Position numbers and translations under genes: made by a program
Notes under the pieces: generated by a model
Database searches by the model: none
Seen by the model: only the letters and a program-made list of their open reading frames with translations
What the model was told of the DNA's origin: nothing
NCBI GenBank assembly: GCA_963978545.1
Contig: OZ021723.1
Span: 95,276,002 to 95,340,001, forward strand
Length of the DNA: 64,000 nt
Reading direction: 5' to 3'
Origin: Linyphia triangularis
Taxonomy: Eukaryota > Arthropoda > Arachnida > Araneae > Linyphiidae
Part shown: piece by piece, positions 23,600-35,074 of the stretch
Layout of the letters: each line of letters starts with the position of its first letter
Numbering within the stretch: position 1 is the stretch's first letter

Positions 23600-24110
23600 A
23601 AACACTTTGTAACATGCACGTTTTTCAAATTGAAGGGCATGAGGCAGATATTAATATCTGGGTCATTCTACGAAAATTCAGGAATTTGATCATTAAAATA
23701 AAAAGCATTTTTTTTTTATTCTTACTATAAAAGGATATATAATATTAAGAGTATAATAAGATCAAATTAAAAATGTTACAACATGCACATTTTTCAAATT
23801 GAAAGGCATGAGACAGATATTAATACCTAGGTCATTTTACTAAAAATCAAGGATTTGATCAATTTAAAAAAAAAAAAAATAAGTTTTTGATACTTACTAT
23901 AAAGGCAGATATAATTAAGAGTTTAACAAGATCAAATTAAAAATGTTACAACATGCGCGTTTTTCAAATTGAAGGGCAAGAAACAAATACTAATATCTGG
24001 GTCATTCTACTGAAAATCAGGAATTTGATCAATTAAAAAACAAAAACTTTCTTTAAAAATTTAGATTCTTGCAATAAAGAGAGATATAATTAAGAGTAAT
24101 AATACTAGTA
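23600..24110. repeat. Three tandem units of about 170 bp
   Basis: The block CATGCNCNTTTTTCAAATTG starts at 23613, 23782 and 23952. In each unit it is followed by GGGCATGA- or GGGCAAGA-like sequence, then TAATATCTGGGTCATTCTAC or a close variant, then AATTTGATCA and a polyA/T stretch. Spacing is 169-170 bp. Further decayed material continues to about 24360. Satellite-like; no coding. Confidence 0.9.
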
Positions 24111-24578
24111 TAGTCATTGAAATAAAAAATAAGATTTCTTAAAAATATTTTTTATAAATTTTATAAAAAGTAGTGTCCACGGATGAGATATAAACCCTTT
24201 GGAGAATTATTTAATGAAATTAAATTAAAAATAAAAAGATATTAAATATAAGTAACATTTCTTTAACAAGAGACTAAATATAATAATTTTAGTGCACATT
24301 TTGATTTTCGTAAGATTTTCGGAAACAATATTTTGACTATGTCTATTTCTGAAAAATAACCTAAATAGAAAAGAATATAACTGTATAGGGTATCACATGA
24401 TGCAGAGCAAATTGTCTTATTTATTTTTCAGTACTAATATTACAAATAATTCATTTTAAATTTCGAATCCTCAAAAGATCGATGGAATATATATATATAT
24501 ATTGAAATAGACATTTGTCTTATTTTACCTTTTAATTGACTTAAAAAAAATAGTAATAATCAAGAATATTAGTTGAAT

Positions 24579-25361
24579 ACCAGTCATTTTTAAAAAAAAT
24601 TAAAATATTGGGGTGGTGGGGGGGTCCGGTTTTAAAACATTTGCATAGAGTCATATTTATATAAAAAATCAAATTTCCAAAATTCCGAAATTCAAAGCAT
24701 TTTAAATTAAATATACAGTGGAAAAAATGCAGCAAAATAAAATTTAAAAAAAAAAAATGTGTTATTGTTTTAAGATGGTTTTGAGAAGTATTAGGCTGCT
24801 TCATAAATAGTTCAAAGAATATACATATCAAAACAAAATTATTGCACCATTCCCTTTCACTCAATTAGAACTTGTTCCACGGATGTGTAAAAACGATAGT
24901 TTTTGCACGTGGTGAATTCTTCGTTAGATTTAATTTTATAATATTTGCAAAACAAAGCTGTTCCCTCATACGTTACCAGTCATTTTTTTTTAAATTAAAA
25001 ATATTGGGGTGGAGGGTGGTCCGGTTTTAAAACATTTGCATCGAGTCATATTTATATAAAAAATCAAATTTCCAAAATTCCAAATTCAAAGCATTTTAAA
25101 TTAAACATACAGTAAAAAAATGCAAAAAAAAAAAAATGTTTTTTATTGTTTTAAGATGCTTTTGAGAAGTATTAGGCTGTTTCATAAATAGGTTAAAGAA
25201 CATAATATCAAAACAAAATTAATGTACCATTCCCTTTCACTCAATTAGAACTTGTTCCACGGATGTGCAAAATCGATAGTTTTTTTTGCAAGTGGAGAAT
25301 TCTTCATTAGATTTAATTTCATAATATTTGCAAAACAAAGCTGTTCCCTCATACGTTACAG
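24579..25361. repeat. 396-bp direct tandem duplication
   Basis: Unit 1 is 24579-24974 and unit 2 is 24975 to about 25361. Both begin ACCAGTCATTTTT and contain GGTCCGGTTTTAAAACATTT, CAAATTTCCAAAATTCC, TTCCCTTTCACTCAATTAG, CTTGTTCCACGGATGTG and CTGTTCCCTCATACGTTAC. The units differ by scattered substitutions and by homopolymer length, so the duplication is not brand-new. The minus-strand open frame over unit 1 (24541-24864) is broken in unit 2, which argues against coding. Confidence 0.93.
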
Positions 25362-26295
25362 ATTCCAAAAATTATTTTATAAATTTATTTAATAATTTAA
25401 AATCGATTGAATTCCGCGAATGTGACATCTCATCTCAACCTTTTCTCTGCCAAGTCCAATAACTTGATGAAACTATTCTTAAATTAGTCTGTAGCTTGTA
25501 CTTTACATCTTGAACAAAACAACTGATTAACACCTGATTTCTTTATTAAAACAGTATAGTATTACTAAAAACTGTCAGGATTTTATGATTATCTTTTGGG
25601 TATCCAGGGATGTGACTTATTGCCATGGTTACAGGCATATAACTTGAAATAAAATAAACATAAATAAAACTTTCACTTGACTAATAAGTGTGACAAATGT
25701 GTTCTAGTGCATTTTCTTAAACTAAAAACGTAGTCTAAGAATTTTGTAAGTAGTTTGTTTAATTTCTAAAATATTGCTCAGGTAAAAGTCAAAATAGTAA
25801 GTGTTGACATTCCAAGGATGTGACATTTCACTGTTTGGGAGTAAAATTTGAGCAATAATTAAAATATTTTATTGCAATTTCAAATTGCAATTAATTACAT
25901 CTGTCGTACTAAAGTTATTTATCCAAAAAAAAAGAAGTATTTTTATTAGTATACAAAAGTGTAATAAACTCCAGTTATAGAAATTCCTGATTTTCCATAG
26001 AATGTCCCGTCTATGATAATATTCAACTACCGCAAGTATCACCTAGCTGTAAAACTGAAGTGAAACAGAAATATGTAAATAAACTTTTCCGAAAGTGTTT
26101 CCATTAATAAGTGCATACGTATTTATAATTATCAAGAAATGAAAAGCAATGAACAATAAATTACAAATGAATGGAATTCGAAAAATTCTTACCCATACAA
26201 ATCCCATACGGCTAACAGTATGATTTTTAAAAATAATACAGATAGTAAACTTCAGCTTTTGTATCAAATTATTCAATAAAAATCAATTTCAACAG
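25362..26295. other. AT-rich stretch with recurring TTCC-N-GGATGTGAC motif
   Basis: No gene. Variants of a TTCCANGGATGTGAC motif at 25411, 25602 and 25810 continue a series that starts at 24174, 24875 and 25255. The spacing is irregular at 156-208 bp after the duplication. Confidence 0.5.
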
Positions 26296-26753
26296 CAATT
26301 GGGGACTAGAAATGGAAAACGACCTAAGTACCAAAAAAAAAAATCGAAAATCTTTTTATTTTACGGGAAAATATCCTAAAGACCAAGCTTAACAAAGTGG
26401 AGAATTTCCAAAGTGCAAACTCCAGTAGCAATAGTTCAAATTCAATCTGGTACTTAGTCATAAAGGTTGTTTTCAGATTATCTGGCGCCGTCAGCAACAT
26501 GAGGGCTATAATGCGCCGAAACATTCGTTATTAGACAAGCCAACATACATTTACAAACACCCATGCCTATCACGGGACTCGAACCCGCAACCTCGCGGTC
26601 TACAAGCTAGCACGCTAACCACTATACCGTTTGGTCGGCGGTACTTAGTCATAGCCTTTACGTACCAGATGCGAGTGTTTTTCATTTTCCGGCTCTCCTG
26701 AAAACATTTATTTTTTTGGACTTAGGTCGTTTTCCATTTCTAGTCCCCAATTG
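26296..26753. mobile_element. MITE with 34-bp perfect terminal inverted repeat, class undetermined
   Basis: Both ends carry the same 34-bp sequence in inverted orientation, beginning CAATTGGGGACTAGAAATGG. The outermost CAATTG is itself a palindrome, so the true end and duplication are ambiguous; an AATT duplication around a GGGGACTAG terminus is one reading. The element is interrupted by SINE copy 2; without it and one target-site duplication it would be 267 bp. No open frame. Confidence 0.88.
26463..26639 (-). mobile_element. tRNA-derived SINE (family I), copy 2
   Basis: 177 bp on the minus strand, inserted inside the MITE at 26296-26753. The 14-bp target-site duplication GGTACTTAGTCATA is perfect at 26449-26462 and 26640-26653. 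Reading the minus strand: ACCAAACGGTATAGTGGTTA (A-box region), B box GGTTCGAGTCC, body as in copy 1, end AATCTGAAAACAACC. The CAAC tail is almost absent. The nesting shows that this SINE is younger than the MITE. Confidence 0.95.
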
Positions 26754-26759
26754 AAATAC

Positions 26760-28166
26760 CTTTTTTAATAAAAATATTTTGAGTTTTGAAAAAATTAAAA
26801 TCTAATAAAGTGTTTTAAACGATAACCAGTGTGCAATAAATTTAATTTGAAAATACTTAACCTGTGCATACGTTTACGTTTTCGATATTTTAGAAAACTG
26901 ACGGCACGGAAATGATTTTATGTATTTTATTTTAAAGTTGGTAATAGGCATCATCAATTAAATTTGTATAGGTTATAATTAAAGTAAAGTAACATTTTCG
27001 TACCTTTTTTTTTTCCTACATGTTCAAGTGAAACATTACAATTAATAAAATGTATTTTCTTTATTCAAAACAGGGAATTGTCTTGAAAATGCTCTTTCAT
27101 CATACATATTTCCTGGGGGAATAGCTTTTATATCCTAATTTAAAACTTATATTACATTCGTAAGGAAGCTCATTTTATCAAATTACTTTTCAAACAAATT
27201 GCGAATTGTTTTTGCTGCTCATATTTTTTTACTTGTTTAATATGAAAACTGCAACAGATACGCCTTGTTAATTTAAATAAAACTTGTTTGTAATTTAGAT
27301 TATAAAAATAAAAAAAAAATAAAAAAAACTCTAAAGTTTATTGTTACATCTTTACAAATTCGGCCAGTAAACTAGTAGAATAAGCAATAAAATAAAAGTG
27401 TTTTTAAGTTGTTTTTTTAAAGAAATATTTCAGATTTTTCCGTGGCTTACTAATTTGTATAGTTTCTAAAAAGAAAAATACCCTTTATTTTAAAATATAA
27501 AGTATTTCTGTAAGGAAAAAAAATAATTGAATATCGTAACAGCTATTTGCATACCTTAAACCTTTTATTCCTCTGTTTCGATATCTCGGTAACAATCCAT
27601 TTCTTAAACCACGGAAAATAAACATATTTTTCATTGTACGTTTTATAAGGAAGAAACAATGACTTTGATTAATTTTGTTTGCTGAATCAAAAGAGATATT
27701 TTCCCATACAATAAAAGTTCTTAAGAAAGTCAAAATGGGATAGCTTGTTTAATCCAAATTTTTAATAGGTTTCACTAGTAATAAAGGCGCAGTAAAATTT
27801 CTATCTTTCCTAAATTTCCTATGAAAATGAAAAAAAAAAATTCTTATGTAACGAATTTGTTTGAATAAGAAATTTAAACAGGGAAATACTTTTTAAGTAC
27901 TTTGAAAGATAATTATTTACGTTTTTAATGGTTTAATGTGTTTTTAAAAACCTGAAGATGAAAAACATGATGAAGTGTATAATAATTTCCTGCTATATTA
28001 GTAACTTTTTTCTGGAGGCTGTAAGTTTTAAATTTTCCAATCTTTTGATTTGTAACATATTTTATCAAATGAAATGATGTTTTGTTGAGTGAAATGTAAC
28101 AATAATGTACATTTCTTTATTCAAGATTGTCCACAAATGAGTCATCCCCACAGTTAAGTTGAAAAG
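26760..28166. other. AT-rich stretch without recognised feature
   Basis: No gene, element end or repeat period supported. A minus-strand frame of 82 codons (27485-27733) has no identifiable domain. Confidence 0.55.
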
Positions 28167-28275
28167 TATTTCATTTCATTTCATTTCATTTTATTTCATT
28201 TTATTTCATTTTATTTCATTTCATTTCATTTTATTTTATTTTATTTCATTTCATTTTATTTTATTTTATTTTACT
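28167..28275. repeat. Pentanucleotide microsatellite (ATTTC/ATTTT)n
   Basis: About 22 units of TTTCA alternating with TTTTA. The open frame across it reads as a Ser/Phe/Ile/Leu repeat and is not a gene. Confidence 0.97.
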
Positions 28276-30833
28276 TCACTGTCAAACAAATTAGTTTCAC
28301 TAGAAGGACAATTTTACAAGATAAGACAAGATATATTTTTTTTTACTTAGATGAATAAACATTGCAAAGACCATTACGAGAATTTTTGAAATGACAGTTG
28401 CCTCACATTAGTGTGGTAAACTTAAGCATCTTTCCATGTTCTCTAGTATATTTTTAGTGGAGAAGCTTTAAAATTCAGAAAATTCGTATAAAAGAGGAAT
28501 ATTTACGTATCATATTTATAAATGAAATAACAAATACAAATACAAATTTAAACACAAACAACAGGCTCAAGGACCAACAGGGTTGGTCGAGTTAAAAAAC
28601 GTATATTGGGAAGACCTCTGTCTGCCGCCTTTTTTCAATGCACAAAAAATGAGCCACTGAGCCATTTAAAAATGTGAAACTGATATTCATGCATCGTTAT
28701 AGTAATTATTTCCCATTGGTATTAATATAAATACTTAAAATAATAGATTTTGTCAAATAGAAGGTTTTTAAAGAAATTTCGCAAATGGTACTAGGTACAA
28801 GACCTCGTTGTACCTAGGGCCAGTAGTTGATATGCCTAAGCTCATTCTCTTTAAGTGATGTTTCAGTCCATAATGAAAAGAAAACAAACATACACAGATG
28901 AATTTTATAAAAGAAACAATATCAAGTTATTATCAGTCACTGGTTTATCATATAATAACTATTATAAATTGCAATGTGTCAAATTATTAGTGAATTACAA
29001 ATATTTTCATAACTTGAAAAACTGATTCCAAAAAAGTGAGCTGCATGCATTATCGCTTTGAAGCACCAACAGATTTTGGTTTTGGCAATTTGAACACAAT
29101 AAGCAACTATGTGGCCCTAGGTACACTACTTGTTAATTTCATATAAAACGTTTTCTACTAAAAACGCACGTGGAGAAAGGACTTATTTAAACATCTCATT
29201 TAGTACTTTATGTTACAAACAAAATTATTTTCTAGAATTCAAAGAGAAGCATTTGACTTAACTTTGTAAAACAATAAAAGACATGAGCTGCAAAATGTTA
29301 CTGCAGACCATATAAAAACGTTTTCCACTTATAACTTGCCAAAGCTTTCTCCTCTAAGATTTCAAAATGGCTGCAAAAAGAGCAATTGGGTGTTGCCACT
29401 GACCCAAGTGAGTAAAAAAACCCTGAGAACTAAACGTTATTCAATAAAAGTGGGATGGACCTAGGTACACAAGTCTTCCCTACATCTATATAAAATTCGA
29501 ATTTGCATACAATAGTAACAGGACCATACATACAATATACAATAGTTACAGGATCATACATAATAATACAATACAATATACAAAGTTGACAAAGCGTTTG
29601 AAAATCATACTGGAAAACTATAATACTTAATGCAAGCTGACAAATTTTATAGAATCCAACAATACGCAAACATAAGTAACCAAATATAGTAAGTAAATAA
29701 CCCAAATTAAATACATACATGTTTCGTAGCACAAAATATAAGTTACTTACCTAGCCAATGTAATCCAATTACTGCCCATTGACGATCCCCCAGTGCATAT
29801 CTGTTTCTTGAAACTCTTTACGCTCACGGAATTTACAACATTTGCTGGCAAATCATTACAATCATTGATTATCCCATTGTGAAAATTGTGTTTTAGCCCT
29901 TCCCTATTTAATTGAGATTTAAACAGTTTGCACTCATTTCCTTTGAGACCTACTGTCAGTGACAAATTCTAAACCTCTAACTTCATGATGTGCATAGCTG
30001 CAAAATAATAAACAGAGTATGCGGGGATGTATGGTGGTTGATAAACATGAGAGAGTACTATTAGTGTGTATTTGTGCAGATGTATCCTAGCTAAAAATCA
30101 AACTCCAAGAGTTGGTATTAGAGTGGATATATAATCTCCTCTATCCTAACTGTTTACCTTTGACTGTGTTTTCATGCTAAATATGAAGTCTATACTTCCA
30201 GCGGCCAAATTGCTCGTCCCCCCTCGAGAGCTTCTTCAAGTAATGAACAATTCCTCAATTCCTCATGCGTTGCATTTTATCACAGAACATCTACCGCACA
30301 TGCTTGATGAGATTTGGTTCAAAAGTGTAGTCTGGCGTAAGTATAGGGATGACGTCACATTTCGAATCGCTTATCCAAAATATTATTATGATAAAAAAAA
30401 GTATTTGTGAATGTTGATAAACACGAACTGAAAAGCACAATTTCATCATTATAGCCTCTTATGAATCTAGTAAATGGTAATTACTGTAAAATATTTAATT
30501 TGTATTAGCTCATGAATTCATGGAGAGATCAATACGACAAGCCAGCACATTCCATTCTAAGGCTAAAACTCTTTAACCATTAGATACTTTTCCAGAAACA
30601 ATTTACAGAAAGGACTGGATTGTCATGAGTAATGTATTGAGCATTAGATTTTGCGTACAAATGTGAGAATATGATAATACGTAGTGAATATTAATTAAAA
30701 ATAACGATTTGGTCATAAAAGAGCTGTAGTCTAGGACTGCAATATTTTAACTGGAGTTTTCAATGTCTGGGTAAGAAAATTAGATTAAAAGCTTTAAGGT
30801 AATAATATTTTTTAACTGTATACTAGCCTACAA
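28276..30833. other. Unassigned stretch with a CTAGGTAC hairpin and related motifs
   Basis: No gene is supported. A perfect hairpin CTAGGTACAA (28791-28800) and TTGTACCTAG (28808-28817) has a 7-base loop. CCTAGGTACAC recurs singly near 29112 and 29460. At 29515-29575 a short duplication (ACAATAGTNACAGGANCATAC) is present. The plus-strand frame of 78 codons at 30174-30410 has no identifiable domain. Confidence 0.5.
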
Positions 30834-31390
30834 TGATGGTTGGTTGGTTGTTTGGAATTTTCAAGGTTCAAGGGCAAGGGTCAAACTGCGCCGTAGTCCA
30901 TAAAATCCAATAAAATATTTAAAAAATAATTATCTTACAGAAAGTGAAAACCAGAAGAATAAAATAAGATCTTTAAATATGACAATATTAAAATCCGATT
31001 TGCAATAAAAATATAAAAAGGTTTGCATGAGGTGGTTATTCTAAAAGAGTTAACAGTGGAGGATGATCTGAATTAAAAAGGCACAGCCTTATAGAATCAA
31101 AAACTGGACATTCTGTTAAGATATGTTTAACTGAAAAAACAACATTACAGGAACAACATGTAGGGGCCCTTTATGCCAGCATAAGGTGCACATGAATAAA
31201 ACGAGTATGGCCTATGCGCAGTCTTGTTAACATCTCTCTTCCTATTTGGCAGAGAGAAGGTGGTATCAGATGTGAAAGGTTGAATAGAAGGAAGCTTATT
31301 GTCCACCTCTTTATCTGCCACTTATCCTCTCACACTCTCTTTATCCTCTGGCCTGCCACGAGTGGGATCGAGCATTTGTGCAGACTTAGA
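30834..31390 (-). pseudogene. 5'-truncated non-LTR retrotransposon (C-terminal end of ORF2 plus 3' UTR)
   Basis: On the minus strand, 31229 to 31033 translates as LTRLRIGHTRFIHVHLMLA, a stop, then RAPTCCSCNVVFSVKHILTE, then CPVFDS. This is the conserved RLRIGHTR...C..C...VKHIL.ECP tail found after the RNase H region in Jockey/CR1/I-like LINEs. Just upstream, in another frame, DNKLPSIQPF continues the family pattern, so there is a frameshift near 31230. One stop falls after HLMLA and another after TLLE. The 3' UTR runs to a (CAAC)-type tail, AACAACCAACCAACC, at 30834. Everything upstream is missing, as usual for abortive reverse transcription. Family recognised by motif only. Confidence 0.85.
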
Positions 31391-31516
31391 AAATATCGCT
31401 GGCCATTTTTATTTAAAAGAGTGAAAATATGAAAACGGTAAGTAACGCCACGTCAAATTTTAATGCAATGACCAATATTATTGTGTAATTGAAAGTTTTG
31501 CGATGTTCCACATCCC
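31385..31516 (+). repeat. Interspersed repeat family B, copy 4 (right end only)
   Basis: CTGGCCATTTTTATTTAAAA near 31399, GTAATTGAAAGTTTTGCGAT near 31484, and the terminal GTTCCACATCCCTAG followed by T at 31503-31518. It directly abuts the truncated LINE, so the LINE may have inserted into this copy. Confidence 0.75.
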
Positions 31517-31519
31517 TAG

Positions 31520-32464
31520 TTTTTCAAATGGATCTGCAACCAAGCTTTTGAATATCAGTACGTAAAATCTGACACATCTTGTAAAATTGTCTGAGTAATT
31601 GTTTAAATATTTGTATTCTCCTAAAATACAGTCCTTTTCGATGAATTGGTGAACTGTGAGCTCAACAACCTCTATATGTACACAATAGCGACTAATCAAG
31701 CCGGGATCAACAACTTAATGCTGATTACCAACCACAACGAATATCCACACCTAACCCGGGATTCAAACATTTTTATAAAAATTCGGTGTTTTTTCAATTC
31801 GTTTGAATTCTTCCATTCATAAGATAAAACCATGCGACTTTTATCGAACCATATCACAGAAAATAGTGGAAAAAAGGAACAATTCTTAATATAACCAAAA
31901 AATTAATTCTGGAAATTTATGTATTAATTATTGGTTACAATCATTTTAACTTCCTGGTTATGATCTCTTATCTTCTATTGAAAGCTTTTGCATTTTAGTT
32001 TTTACTCCTGAGAACATTTTGCGACTTTCATCTAGTTTTAGAACTTAGCATCGAAAATCAATAATTTGTGTGCCCTTTCTTTTAGATTTTGTTTGTTGAG
32101 GCTTCGACCAAATGAATTTTGATCGTTCATTTAAAATATGGATTTTTATTACTTTTGCAACGAATGCTTCCTCCTTAGGGCCGTTTGACAAACATTCCCC
32201 CTCCCCCTCCCCCTCCCCCATGCTCACTACGCTATTTCCGCAGTAAAAAAAAGCAACCAGGATTTATGGCCCAAAGCTTCTTCAGGAAGGCTAAAATTCA
32301 GGATTTTCATGAATATGCATTACAACCAAAACCAGGAAAATGGAATGCTGTTGATAGGGGCTTATGATAAAACGGTAAAAACTCTATGAATATATTGATT
32401 GGAGGAGTAAGAACACTGTAGTTACATTTTTCTACTTCGAAACAAAAACAATTAATTTCAAAAC
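31520..32464. other. Unassigned stretch
   Basis: Includes a C-rich run CCCCCTCCCCCTCCCCCTCC near 32199 that gives polyproline or Gly-Glu readings in small frames. No gene. Confidence 0.5.
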
Positions 32465-33118
32465 TATGGGTGTGTAACATCGCGCAACTAACAATTACAC
32501 TATAATACGGTCACTGCAAATATATTTGACATGGATTGATGTGAATTACTGTGGATGCTTTCAAATTTTCATTAATTTAAAAAATAACCAGTTTGGCGAT
32601 ATTTTGGCGAAATAAAAAAAACACCAAAGTGATGAAATTTGGCGAGATATTTTTTGATAAATATTACATTATTTTTTCTTGCGAGTGAAACAAAGGAGAC
32701 ACAATCACAATCGTTGATGGGCTATCCTCAAGGAAACATTATTCTTTGTTAAAAGGTATTTGTTTTTAAATTTGTTTCGTCTTTATCATATTTCTACGAG
32801 AATTTCAGGAATGTTTGGAACACCTTAAGAGGCATTACCATCCCTGATTTTGATCAAAATCGTTAGAGTCGCTTTTTAGCAATTGAGGAAAAACAAATTT
32901 TTCATCGGCAGCAACCTTATGCAAATGCTCTGTTTTGACCAAAACCTAATGACAGATCTCATGGCCACCACTAACCAGTATACAAAAAAGTTGAACATCG
33001 TTGGTGAAGGTGAATCCGTACCGGAGCTTTACTGACCACAGACAAACAGACAGATATTATTGTTGATCACTTTTTTAATCTCAACACTTTTCGAAACGTG
33101 TAGAAATTGAAAAAAAAT
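32465..33118 (-). repeat. Interspersed repeat family B, copy 5
   Basis: Full-length, same orientation as the 13.4-kb copy. TATGGGTGTGTAACATCGCG near 32465, AATCGTTGATGGGC near 32709, GGAACACCTTAAGAGGC near 32817, and TGTTCAACT-like sequence near 32992 in inverse. The CAGACAAACAGACAGATAT tract (near 33041) is the complement of the TCTGTCTGTTTGTCTG head. It ends near CGAAACGTGTAG. Confidence 0.78.
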
Positions 33119-33142
33119 ATAGGGTAACTGAATTCAAAAAGA

Positions 33143-33390
33143 GAAATAGGGCATTGTATGATTCCACATTTAGAATGTTTGACCCCTATCTACCGCTGAA
33201 GATTTGTGAGTCGAAGTGTACAGTTTTGGGATCATGTGTACCCATTTAGAACATCCTAACGTTATGGGAAATAGGACATTGGAGTATTCCAAATTTGTAA
33301 CATTTTACCCATTTTTTACCCTTGAAGGTGAGTTAACCGAGATTATAATTCAGTTTTGAAAACATGATTAGAACGTTTGACTTTTTTTAG
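33143..33390. repeat. Two degenerate tandem units of about 125 bp
   Basis: GAAATAGGGCATTGTATGAT (33143) and GAAATAGGACATTGGAGTAT (33269) begin two units. Each continues with ATTCCA..ATTT.NAA..TTTNACCC, GAAG..GTGAGT and TNCAGTTTTG. No coding. Confidence 0.65.
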
Positions 33391-34588
33391 ACCCTAAACG
33401 TTGGTTAATCGATATCGAAACAGCTTACTTTTTTTTGTTTATCATTGTTGATATTTTTACTAGCTCTCAAATGTGTTGCTTTAGGGGAAATTGGTGAATT
33501 AGTGCTCATTTAATGAGCCAGTTAGTGAGGACTTTAAGTTATTATATATAAAGATAGACAATCAAAAGAAATTAATATTCAAAACATGTGAACCATTTTC
33601 ATTTGAAAAACCTTTTTAATCTAAACAACACTCCGTATAATCACACCATAAGGTATTTTATGTTTAGTCTGCTATTTTCTTTACTTGATGAATACGCAGT
33701 TCTATACATAGTTATAGAAAATTATTGCCGCCATAAAAAAACAAAAACAGCTTTAACTATGATACGACCATAAGAACTAGACAGGATAGCAAAAGAAATT
33801 AAAAAGTTGTTTTTAATAAACTTTACAAGTATTTTATGTCACTCAGCTTGTTCACACTGATTATTTGAGTGATTTTGTAATCGAGGCAATCACTTTGAAT
33901 TGTCTTGTATTTATATGAGATACGCTGAGATTGCTCAAGTTTATGGGTGCTTCTTTAGATACAGACTGCCTTTGGGAAAACTTAATTTTATTGCTTCTCG
34001 TCCAACACAGTCGTTACACAATCGATCTCCACATACTGGGCAAAACTAGTTGAAAATACATTATATAGGAAATGCTCGGCAACGTAATCATCATCATCAT
34101 CAGGTTTATGTCTTTTCACTTTGAGAGCGGATTTCTCTCTGGATTTTCTTATTCGCATTTGGAGGTTGGATGGAAACAAGTTGATTTTTGACTACCACAA
34201 AAGGCCCCCTTCACGCACGTCTCAATCATAATTATACAGATTGACAGAATTATTTGTAGAGAAGTGCAAGGGTGACTGAAGGTTTGGTTCAAATAGTATG
34301 AATTGCATTTCCGAATGAGATAATAATTTCTTATTATACATGAATTTTCTAGGAATTATTCAAAACCTGTATTTTATTTGGTGCAATGCATCTTTTCACT
34401 GTGAATTAAAAAGCTTTTATGTTTTTAAGAAAATCATTAACCAGGGGACATGCAAGATTACCTTCTTGCACTTCCTTATCATAGACGATAAATAATCATT
34501 CACAATAAATCATTATAATATCCCAATGAACTTCTTATTCATATTTGAGAGTAAGAAATATAAACCAAAATCAACTATTTTATAAGTG
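33391..34588. other. Unassigned AT-rich stretch
   Basis: Contains a short (ATC)n run near 34088 and GTGCAAGGG/CTTGCACTTCC motifs between 34265 and 34480 that may be a decayed relative of the 5374-5634 element. No gene. Confidence 0.45.

Positions 34589-34616
<28 letters not shown>
34589..34616. repeat. Poly(T) tract
   Basis: About 28 consecutive T residues. Confidence 0.93.
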
Positions 34617-34619
<3 letters not shown>

Positions 34620-34823
34620 CGAAATTATTAATTGGAAGTTAATATATAAACCTGTAGAGTTGTCAAGATTTGGTAACAAAATTATCTGTAATAGATCAAT
34701 AGTAATAAGAACTAGAAATTTAATGAAGCAAGTGTGTATGACCACTATTCTGATATACCACCCCATTGTTAATACTAAAATAGATTGAAATATCTTGCTT
34801 GGTATCGATGGTGTAATTCGTTA

Positions 34824-35071
34824 AGCCTTATTTACACGCTATCAGTCGGGGTTCGAGTTTGGATCGCCAGTTCTGTGACGTCAGCTAAGCGACCGCTGTG
34901 CCGTCTGTCGGTAATTACTAGAGAGTACACGTGATTAGATGATGAGAGTCGCCGGCGCTAGTAAATAGAAATTATTTTATTTACTGTCACCAGTAGCCAG
35001 GTGACGTCACACGAAGTCACAGAATGGCTTTCTAAACTGGAACTCCGACCTGATAGCGTGTAAATCCGGCT
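34824..35071. mobile_element. PIF/Harbinger-type MITE, copy 2
   Basis: 248 bp between TTA duplications (34821-34823 and 35072-35074). The left end is AGCCTTATTTACACGCTATC and the reverse complement of the right end is AGCCGGATTTACACGCTATC. The interior keeps GTGACGTCA palindromes and a CTGTCACCAGTAGCCAGGTG block matching the 21.6-kb copy in inverse order. The TIRs are more diverged than in copy 1, so this copy is probably older. Confidence 0.88.
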
Positions 35072-35074
35072 TTA

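Noticed and set aside
23600..24110. CRISPR-like spacing of conserved blocks
   Set aside because: Conserved and variable parts both align between units; this is a diverged tandem repeat.
24541..24864. 107-codon minus-strand frame
   Set aside because: It lies in unit 1 of the 396-bp duplication; the frame is interrupted in unit 2 and the composition is simple AT-rich.
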